Shown in pieces: positions 57,700 to 64,000 of a stretch of DNA of 64,000 nucleotides. The number at the start of each line of letters is the position of its first letter. Position 1 is the stretch's first letter. This DNA is from Chitinophaga japonensis (lineage in GTDB: Bacteria > Bacteroidota > Bacteroidia > Chitinophagales > Chitinophagaceae): assembly GCF_007830125.1 (NCBI RefSeq), contig NZ_VLLG01000003.1, positions 424,247 to 488,246 of the forward strand. The letters are read 5' to 3'. Position numbers and translations under genes: made by a program. Under the pieces are notes generated by a model. The model worked only from the letters and a program-made list of their open reading frames with translations. It was not told where the DNA came from and did no database searches.

Positions 57700-58935
57700 G
57701 TGAAATCAAAGATCTTCATTATTATCACCGGCCTGGTAGTGTTGTGCTTTGTGCTGTTGCTGGTGGCCGGCAACCAGTCGCGCAACAGCGCCGAGGCGAA
57801 GGACCTTACCCGGCAAAGCTTTTCCCACAAGGATAAGCACCCGGGCGGCTGCTACGTGGCCTTTACCTGCCTGCAGCACCTGTACAGCGGCGAATCGCTG
57901 AAGGTGATGACCAAGCCCTTTACGCGCAGCTATGAGAAAAATGACTACCTGAAAAGGGGAGATGGCAACCTGTACATACTGGTGGCCGACAAGCTGTATG
58001 CCACCACCCAGGATATAGAGAATATGCTGCGCTTTGCTGCGGACGGCAATCAATTGTTCCTGGCTGTGAACCAGCCGGACAGCCTGCTGAAAGAACGTTT
58101 AGGCATTGCCGTGGATTCTGCGTACACCTCCCTGAGCATTCCATCCAGCGTGCAGCATTTTGTAAATCCTTTCCTGGCCCCGGACACCGCCTTTCACCGC
58201 GAGGGCATTTACGGCGGGCGCTTCTTCACCCGGCTGGATACGCTCAATACCACCATACTGGGCACCAACGGCATTACCGGCCACCACGGTCCGCAGCCCA
58301 ACTTCATCCGGATCAGCTATGGCAAAGGGGATGTGTTCGTGTCGCTGAACCCTTCCTCCTTTACCAATTATTTCCTGATGCACGGGCGTAACATCAGCAC
58401 CCTGGAAAAGCAGGTGGCCTATACCTACAATACGCCGTCCGGGGTGTACTGGGACGAATATTACAAGTACCTGAAAGGCCCCCAGACGGATTTCAGCGAG
58501 TGGCAGGTGCTGATGCGCTATCCGGCCCTGCGCTGGGCGCTGTGGCTGTTCCTGGCCCTGCTGCTGCTGTATGTGCTGTTTGAAAGCAAGCGGCGGCAGC
58601 GTATTATACCGGACAGGCCCGTGCTGGCCAACAATTCGCTGGAATTTGTGGAAACGCTGGGCCAGCTCTACTACCAGCAGGGCAATAACCGCAACCTGGC
58701 GCAGAAAATGATCCTGCACTGGACGGAATATGTGCGCACCCGCTTTTACCTGAGCACCCAGCACCTGAACCCGGCCTTTGCAGACACGCTGGCCCGCAAG
58801 TCCGGCATGCCCTATGCGGCCGTGCGGAACATCGTGGACAGCATACATCATATACAGTTGTCGGAGCATGTTACCGACGACTTTCTACAACAGTTCTATA
58901 AAAACATACATCAGTTTTACCTAAATACGAAATAG
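57700..58935 (+). CDS. DUF4350 domain membrane protein
   Basis: 411 residues starting with GTG (57700). One TM at the N-terminus (IFIIITGLVVLCFVLLLVAG), a periplasmic domain with GGDGNLYILVADKLYATTQDIENMLRFAADGNQLFLAV typical of DUF4350, a second TM (about 272-295, ALRWALWLFLALLLLYVLFE), and a cytoplasmic helical tail. Function unknown. Operon context is with MoxR and DUF58; it abuts moxR with no gap. Confidence 0.85.
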   Translation: MKSKIFIIITGLVVLCFVLLLVAGNQSRNSAEAKDLTRQSFSHKDKHPGGCYVAFTCLQHLYSGESLKVMTKPFTRSYEKNDYLKRGDGNLYILVADKLYATTQDIENMLRFAADGNQLFLAVNQPDSLLKERLGIAVDSAYTSLSIPSSVQHFVNPFLAPDTAFHREGIYGGRFFTRLDTLNTTILGTNGITGHHGPQPNFIRISYGKGDVFVSLNPSSFTNYFLMHGRNISTLEKQVAYTYNTPSGVYWDEYYKYLKGPQTDFSEWQVLMRYPALRWALWLFLALLLLYVLFESKRRQRIIPDRPVLANNSLEFVETLGQLYYQQGNNRNLAQKMILHWTEYVRTRFYLSTQHLNPAFADTLARKSGMPYAAVRNIVDSIHHIQLSEHVTDDFLQQFYKNIHQFYLNTK

Positions 58936-59916
58936 ATGGACGTTAACACTTATGAACCCAGGTCTGAGCTTTCTACCCTTCACCAGTCAGTGGAGGCCAT
59001 CCGTGCGGAGATCGGCAAAGTGATAGCCGGCCAGCACCAGATGATAGACCTGCTGATCACGGGCCTGCTGACACAGGGACATGTGCTGATAGAGGGCGTG
59101 CCGGGCGTGGCGAAAACGCTCACCGCCAAGCTGCTGGCCCGTTGTGTGGATGCGGACTTTTCGCGTATACAGTTCACACCCGATATTATGCCGGCCGATG
59201 TGCTGGGCACCGCCGTATTCAACCCCCAGAGCCGGGAATTTGAATACAAGCGCGGGCCTGTTTTCAGCAACCTGGTGCTGATAGATGAGATCAACCGGGC
59301 GCCGGCCAAAACGCAGGCCGCCCTGTTTGAAGTAATGGAGGAACGGCAGGTGACCAATGATGGCGCTACCCATGCCCTGCCCCTGCCTTTCATGGTGATC
59401 GCCACGCAGAATCCCATAGAGCAGGAAGGTACGTACCGCCTGCCGGAAGCGCAGTTGGACCGCTTCCTGTTCAAGATAGAGGTGCAGTATCCTGCCATTG
59501 CCGAAGAAGTGGCCATGCTGCAGGCCATGCACCAGCATAACAGCATACCCGATATTACCCAACTGGTGAACCGGGTGGTGACCGCCACCCAGGTACTGGA
59601 GTTCCAGGCCCTGGTGCGCAAGGTGCATATTGAGGAAAAGCTGCTGCATTACATTGCGGCGCTGGTGCAGGAAACCCGCGTAAACCCCTCGCTGTACCTG
59701 GGCGGCTCTCCCAGGGCCTCGCTGGCGGTAATGAACTGCGCCAAGGCAGTAGCCGCCATGCGCAACCGCGACTTTGTAACACCGGACGATATCGTGGAAA
59801 TGCTGCCGCATGTGCTGCGCCACCGCATTATGCTCACGCCCGAGCGCGAAATGGAGGGCATTGCCGCCGATGAGGTGATTGCCCAGATCGTGAAGGCCGT
59901 GGAGGTGCCGAGGTAG
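58936..59916 (+). CDS. MoxR-family AAA+ ATPase
   Basis: 326 residues. Walker A GVPGVAKT (54-61), Walker B LVLIDEINRAPAKTQAALFEVMEERQV, and the sensor region TQNPIEQEGTYRLPEAQLDRFLFKI are diagnostic of the MoxR/RavA branch. MoxR proteins act as chaperone-like ATPases, often with DUF58 or von Willebrand A proteins that help mature other complexes. The final codons lie next to an array of heptad repeats. Confidence 0.93.
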   Translation: MDVNTYEPRSELSTLHQSVEAIRAEIGKVIAGQHQMIDLLITGLLTQGHVLIEGVPGVAKTLTAKLLARCVDADFSRIQFTPDIMPADVLGTAVFNPQSREFEYKRGPVFSNLVLIDEINRAPAKTQAALFEVMEERQVTNDGATHALPLPFMVIATQNPIEQEGTYRLPEAQLDRFLFKIEVQYPAIAEEVAMLQAMHQHNSIPDITQLVNRVVTATQVLEFQALVRKVHIEEKLLHYIAALVQETRVNPSLYLGGSPRASLAVMNCAKAVAAMRNRDFVTPDDIVEMLPHVLRHRIMLTPEREMEGIAADEVIAQIVKAVEVPR

Positions 59917-59975
59917 GAAGTAAGAAGTAAGAAGTAAGAAGTAGGAGGTAAGAAGTAGGAAGTAAGAGGTGAAAT
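59917..59975. repeat. Unpaired heptad arm Q (AAGTAAG dialect), eight units
   Basis: Eight tandem, slightly varied heptads of the type GAAGTAA and GAAGTAG run from the moxR stop toward the DUF58 gene. No complementary arm exists. The element is purine-rich on the plus strand and sits inside an operon. Confidence 0.75.
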
Positions 59976-59989
59976 ATAAATTATAAGGG

Positions 59990-61330
59990 ATGAAACTGAA
60001 GCAGCTTTACGGTTCTCTATTTTTTGGTACCCGGTTTTACCTGTGCCTGGGCGGCAACGTATTGCTGTTCATCCTGGCCTTCTTTTTCCCGCCGGTATAC
60101 AATATTGCGCTGCTGATCTTTGCGGCGCTAGTGGTATTGCTGCTGCTGGATATGGCCCTGCTGTACGCTGCGGCAGCGCCATTGAGCCTGGAACGCCGCA
60201 CGCCGGTGCGCTTCAGCAACGGGGATGATAACGAGGTGCTGATCACCGTGAGCAGCCGGTACCGCTTCCCGGCTGCGCTGACGGTAATGGACGAGCTGCC
60301 TTTCCAGTTCCAGTTGCGGGACCATGTGCTGAAAACCCGGCTCAAGCCCGGCGCGCAACAGGAGTTTCACTTTACGCTGCGGCCGGTGGAACGGGGCGCC
60401 TACCAGTTCGGTAACACCAACGTATTTGCCGCCAGCCCTTTTGGCCTGGTTAGGCGCCGCTTTGTTTTTGAGAATGAGCAACTGGTAAAAACATACCCCT
60501 CTTTCTTACAGCTCCGCAATTTTGAGCTGATGTCCTTTATGAACCGGCTGAGCGAGCTGGGCGTGCATAAAAAGCGCACGGTTGGCCACAGCATGGAATT
60601 TGACCACATCAAGGAATATGTGCGCGGCGATGATGTGCGGATGCTGAACTGGAAAGCCACGGCCCGCCGGGATAACCTGATGGTAAACACCTACGTGGAA
60701 GAACGCTCCCAGCAGGTATACTGCGTGATAGACAAGGGCCGTACTATGAAAATGCCCTTTGAAGGGCTCACCCTGCTGGACTACGCCATTAACGCCACCC
60801 TGATATTCAGCAACGTAGCCCTGCAGAAGGGCGACAAGTCCGGGCTGGCTACTATTGCGGCGCAGCAAATGGAAATACTGCCGGCCAGCAATAAAAAAAC
60901 GCAGTTGAACAAGCTGCTGGAAATGCTGTATGCCCAGGAAACCCAATGGCAGGAAAGCGATTATGAAAAGCTGAGCATTTCGCTCAGGAGCGCTTTATCG
61001 CAACGCTCGCTGCTGATCCTTTTTACCAATTTTGAATCCATGCCCGGCCTGCAAAGGCAGTTGCCTTACCTGCGCAAGCTGGCGCGCTACCATTTGCTGC
61101 TGGTGGTGTTCTTTGAGAATACGGCGCTGAAAGAGATGTCTGAGCAGCCGGCCCGCGGCGTGGAAGATATTTATAAGCAGGTGATCGCCCAGCAGTTTGC
61201 CTATGAAAAAAAGCTGATCGCCCGGGAACTCTCCAAGTATGGCATTATGTCCTTACTGTGCACGCCCCAGCAGCTTACCGTGCAGGTCATTAACAAGTAC
61301 CTGGAGCTGAAAGCAAGGATGCTGATCTAA
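59990..61330 (+). CDS. DUF58 domain protein
   Basis: 446 residues. Two hydrophobic segments near the N-terminus (about 18-45 and 42-60), an Ig-like extracytoplasmic stretch, then the DUF58 motif YVRGDDVRMLNWKATARRDNLMVNTYVEERSQQVYCVID (about 205-245), followed by a von Willebrand A-like fold. It is the usual partner of MoxR-family ATPases. Its stop codon overlaps the stop of the convergent next gene by a few bases. Confidence 0.9.
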   Translation: MKLKQLYGSLFFGTRFYLCLGGNVLLFILAFFFPPVYNIALLIFAALVVLLLLDMALLYAAAAPLSLERRTPVRFSNGDDNEVLITVSSRYRFPAALTVMDELPFQFQLRDHVLKTRLKPGAQQEFHFTLRPVERGAYQFGNTNVFAASPFGLVRRRFVFENEQLVKTYPSFLQLRNFELMSFMNRLSELGVHKKRTVGHSMEFDHIKEYVRGDDVRMLNWKATARRDNLMVNTYVEERSQQVYCVIDKGRTMKMPFEGLTLLDYAINATLIFSNVALQKGDKSGLATIAAQQMEILPASNKKTQLNKLLEMLYAQETQWQESDYEKLSISLRSALSQRSLLILFTNFESMPGLQRQLPYLRKLARYHLLLVVFFENTALKEMSEQPARGVEDIYKQVIAQQFAYEKKLIARELSKYGIMSLLCTPQQLTVQVINKYLELKARMLI

Positions 61331-62028
61331 TTGCCTTTTTTTCGCTTTCGATTGTTAAATACGTCTTGCTTATCCTGGATGATCATGGAGTCGTCATCCG
61401 CTTTTTGCTTTACAGGAACAATGGATTCGACTTTGAGGGTGGGCTTGCTTTTATACACCGCCTTTACGGTGATGAACCGGGTAGTATCGCCGGTCTTAAG
61501 CAGCAGGTCCTGCCCCAGTAGCTGACCGGCGGAGCTTTCCAGCCGTACGGCGGAAGTATCCAGCGGGTACACTTTGCCGGTGCTGAAGCGGCCTTCCACG
61601 TTCAGGTAGAAGTGGATGCCCCGTTTCAGGCTGTCGGCATAATGATTAAAACGTATCCCGGTAATGTAGGGAAGCTGCAGGGTGGTTTCAAAGGGAGGGT
61701 GGTTGCCTGCATCGGGCAGGGATACCAGCAGTTTTACCTGGTAATGCTGCTGTGCCAGCCGCTGCCGGTCAAAACGGAGGTAGCCGTTACGGAACTCGCC
61801 GTCGGGTGTGCTCACTTTAATGGCCCGCCAGCGGTAATCTCCGTCCAGGAAGCCTTCCGTTTGCCGTACATCGCCATTACTGTAGGTAATCTCCAGCCCC
61901 ACCGGCGCCTGGTTGTACAGTTCCACCACGGCAGTGGTGTCGTAATAGGCCGTAACGCCTGTTACTACCGGCTGCGCCCCGAGCAGGAGGGGCTGGAGTA
62001 AAAAGATGCCGAGCAGGAATCGCTTCAT
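61327..62028 (-). CDS. Secreted protein of unknown function
   Basis: 233 residues with a signal peptide (MKRFLLGIFLLQPLLLGAQ). Beta-rich middle, then a very basic C-terminus (NNRKRKKGN). No domain recognised. Its stop overlaps the DUF58 stop on the other strand. It lies 18 bases downstream of the OmpA-like gene on the same strand, so the two may be an operon. Confidence 0.75.
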   Translation of the reverse strand: MKRFLLGIFLLQPLLLGAQPVVTGVTAYYDTTAVVELYNQAPVGLEITYSNGDVRQTEGFLDGDYRWRAIKVSTPDGEFRNGYLRFDRQRLAQQHYQVKLLVSLPDAGNHPPFETTLQLPYITGIRFNHYADSLKRGIHFYLNVEGRFSTGKVYPLDTSAVRLESSAGQLLGQDLLLKTGDTTRFITVKAVYKSKPTLKVESIVPVKQKADDDSMIIQDKQDVFNNRKRKKGN

Positions 62029-62046
62029 CTGTTAAAAAGTTTGACC

Positions 62047-63057
62047 TTATTTTTTCACCAGTTCCACCCGGCGGTTCTTTGCTTTCCCGTCCTCGGTGCC
62101 GTTATCCGCAAGGGGTTGGGTCTGACCGAGTCCTTTGCTTTCCAGCCGGTTGGCGGCGATGCCTTTCCCGGTCAGCGCGTTCTTCACCGCAGCCGCCCGC
62201 TGTTCGGACAGCTCCATGTTGTGCGCAGCATTGCCGGTATTGTCCGTATGGCCTTCGATGGAAATTTTCAGATCCCCGTTGTCGGACAGCAGTTTATAGA
62301 TCTCGTCCATCACCGGCTGGGACTCGGATTTGATGTCTGCCTTGTCTGTATCAAAATTAATGTATAAGGCAATATGCCCTTTGCTGTCCAGCTCCTGCTT
62401 CATTTCGTCGGCCCTGATGATGGAGGCGGTTTGCTTCATTTCGCCTTTCTGGGACACTACAATGGAACCGCCGGCGGTATTATGGCTGGTTTGCACCCAT
62501 ATTTCCGCCCCGGGCTTGCGGATCACGTAGGTTTTCACGTCGTCGTTCCAGATATCGGCAGGCCCGTGGTATTTATACAGCTCGTCCCGTCCCAGCCTTT
62601 CCAGCTCCGATGGGGGAATATGGCCTTCGGCCACCAGCACGCCGCCCAGGCTTTTGATCAGGTTGTCATAGTTCCTTTCAAACAGCAGGGGCTCAAACTC
62701 CTTTCGTTTGGCTTCATCATGAAATATATAGGCGGTGAAGGTACGGCCTTCAACCGGCACCAGCTTATTATCCACGAAGTGATAGATGCGGTGAAATTCC
62801 TTGTCTTCCTCTACCTGGTAGCGGAAACCTTCCGGCGTGCTGAAGTAGGGGAAGGCGCCCAGGTCCTTGTCGGAAACGGGAATACTGTTGATGTCGAAAG
62901 CCTGGCCCTGCGGCGCCGTGGTGGCCTGTGCTTCGCCGGCGGTACCGGTGCCGGCCGTCGTGTCAGCATCCTGCTGCTGGCCATTCTTGTTGTTGCTGTT
63001 ACAGGCCAGGATAAATAAGGCGCTGAAGAGGAATAAAGGCTTCAGGGAATGTTTCAT
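62047..63057 (-). CDS. OmpA-type lipoprotein
   Basis: 336 residues. Lipoprotein signal peptide with lipobox FILAC (Cys19), a Gln/Thr/Ala-rich linker, a middle domain (about 60-215) and a C-terminal OmpA peptidoglycan-binding domain (about 225-335) with INFDTDKADIKSESQPVMDEIYKLL, ISIEGHTDNTGNAAHNMELSEQRAAAVKNAL and the final NRRVELVKK. Anchors the outer membrane to peptidoglycan. Confidence 0.92.
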   Translation of the reverse strand: MKHSLKPLFLFSALFILACNSNNKNGQQQDADTTAGTGTAGEAQATTAPQGQAFDINSIPVSDKDLGAFPYFSTPEGFRYQVEEDKEFHRIYHFVDNKLVPVEGRTFTAYIFHDEAKRKEFEPLLFERNYDNLIKSLGGVLVAEGHIPPSELERLGRDELYKYHGPADIWNDDVKTYVIRKPGAEIWVQTSHNTAGGSIVVSQKGEMKQTASIIRADEMKQELDSKGHIALYINFDTDKADIKSESQPVMDEIYKLLSDNGDLKISIEGHTDNTGNAAHNMELSEQRAAAVKNALTGKGIAANRLESKGLGQTQPLADNGTEDGKAKNRRVELVKK

Positions 63058-63165
63058 TCTCTTGTGTTTATTGGGTTTGATGAATTAACTGGTTAACTGC
63101 ATTCCAAAACAAAGGGGTAAATATAAAAATTTATCCGGATACGGCTGCCGGTATGGTGTGGTGGG

Positions 63166-64000
63166 TTATACTTTATAATTACCGGCTTCTTTTAAGGCAG
63201 CGGCCAGCTCGCTGACCAGGCGGTCCACAATTTCCTGTACGGAAGTAATGTCCTCCACCATTTCCACGCTTTGCCCGGCGCTCCAGAGGTGCTGGTAGGA
63301 GCCGGGGCGGATGGCCTGTTCCAGTTTCTTCATGCCCCGCAACTGCACCAGCATTTTGAAGTATTTACGGGTGCGGGGATTGCGGCTCAGCAGTTTTTCC
63401 ATCCAGTTTTGCTTATAGCCTATTTTTTTGGCGGCGGGGGTGTTGATGATGTTGCAGGGAGTGCCGGAGAGTCGTTCCGTGAGCACAATGTCCTCCATGC
63501 CGTATTCCAGGATGGCCTGCTTGTAGGCATCGCTTACAGTGGCTTCCCGGCTGGCAATAAAGCGGGTGCCGATGGAGGCGGCGTGCGCGCCCAGCACCAG
63601 CGCACTGGCCATTTGCCGGCCGGTGGCAATACCGCCGGCAGCTACCAGGAATTTGTCCGGGAATGCCTTTTGCAGCGCCGGCACCAGCACGTGCATAGGG
63701 TAGGGGCCGGCATGCCCGCCTGCCCCGGCGCAGACGGCTATAAAGCCATCACAGCCGGCCTGGGCGGCCTTTTCCGCGTGCTGCAGGTTGGTAACATCGC
63801 ACAGCACTTTGGCGCCGTAGCTGTGGGCGGCGGTGATCACCTGCTTTGGATTGCCCAGGGAGGTGATGTAAAAGGGCACATGGGCGCTTACGCAGGCTTC
63901 CAGGTGCTTCAGGTACAGCGGGTTGGTCTTTTGAACGATCAGGTTTACGCCGTAAGTGCCGCGGCTGGCGGCCTGGTGCGCATTCAGCCGCTGCAGCAGG
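63166..64000 (-). CDS. Nitronate monooxygenase-like flavoprotein (partial, N-terminus off the window)
   Basis: 278 residues up to the window edge. FMN barrel of the 2-nitropropane dioxygenase/nitronate monooxygenase family, with GVNLIV, VLCDVTNLQHAEKAAQAGCDGFIAVCAGAGGHAGP, VAAGGIATGRQMASALVLGAHAASIGTRF and the C-terminal segment containing IIDRLV. Related flavoproteins include FabK, so the substrate is uncertain. The initiator is beyond position 64000. Confidence 0.88.
   Translation of the reverse strand, partial: LLQRLNAHQAASRGTYGVNLIVQKTNPLYLKHLEACVSAHVPFYITSLGNPKQVITAAHSYGAKVLCDVTNLQHAEKAAQAGCDGFIAVCAGAGGHAGPYPMHVLVPALQKAFPDKFLVAAGGIATGRQMASALVLGAHAASIGTRFIASREATVSDAYKQAILEYGMEDIVLTERLSGTPCNIINTPAAKKIGYKQNWMEKLLSRNPRTRKYFKMLVQLRGMKKLEQAIRPGSYQHLWSAGQSVEMVEDITSVQEIVDRLVSELAAALKEAGNYKV

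Noticed and set aside
59917..59975. Tandem repeat considered as a CRISPR array
   Set aside because: Units are only 7 bases with no spacers, and no cas genes are present.

Overview
The window comes from a chromosome of the phylum Bacteroidota, most likely a Chitinophaga-like member of the Chitinophagaceae. Evidence includes promoters of the Bacteroidota type (TTTG or TTG, about 19-20 bases, then TAnnTTTG), a type IX secretion plug protein, a TamL-type lipoprotein assembly factor, glutamine synthetase III, a fused E1 alpha/beta dehydrogenase, a PafA-type phosphatase, phosphosulfolactate synthase, and an efp-accB-accC operon. Genes are close to half GC and intergenic DNA is AT-rich. I see no prophage, insertion sequence, CRISPR array, tRNA or rRNA.

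Layout. 0-3 kb: end of rpoA, rplQ, a zinc-ribbon membrane protein and carA. 3-13 kb: a long intergenic region with paired hairpins, an aminotransferase, a DUF1573 protein, the fused E1 enzyme, a D-2-hydroxyacid dehydrogenase, an orphan OmpR-type response regulator, YebC and an amino-acid permease. 13-19 kb: dicarboxylate symporter, DedA, MFS, MarR, malate dehydrogenase and a redoxin. 19-29 kb: efp-accB-accC, a GH43 enzyme, glutamine synthetase III and purL. 28.6-32.4 kb: a Crp/Fnr-family regulator, two FNR-type boxes, an MMPL exporter and an outer-membrane protein. 32.5-41.5 kb: a structured RNA, an alpha-oxoamine synthase, PafA, an enoyl-CoA hydratase, a TPR protein, phosphosulfolactate synthase and aroE. 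41.5-54 kb: truB, TamL, an rRNA methyltransferase, a LolC/E-like permease, the T9SS plug, NDH-2, glpK, a transaldolase and SRP RNA. 54-61 kb: an RDD/SpoIIM/DUF4129/DUF4350/MoxR/DUF58 module. 61-64 kb: a hypothetical protein, an OmpA-type lipoprotein and the end of a nitronate-monooxygenase-like gene.

The most striking non-coding feature is a population of about 17 intergenic elements. Each is built from degenerate 7-base (in two cases 8-base) tandem units. Usually a left arm and a complementary right arm flank a loop, so the transcript can fold into a long hairpin. The unit sequence differs between elements (for example AAATTCC, AAATGTA, AAAGCAT, ATTAATA, AAGTAAG, TGCAGATG), but the architecture is shared. 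They sit directly on stop codons, fill five of the convergent gene junctions, and in several cases encode the last residues of a protein.

Other points of interest are a 5' leader shared by the response regulator and the phosphatase, FNR-type boxes beside a regulator with the matching recognition helix, a candidate 200-nt structured RNA, a possible sulfonolipid gene pair, an EF-P with an atypical loop, and several genes that look leaderless.
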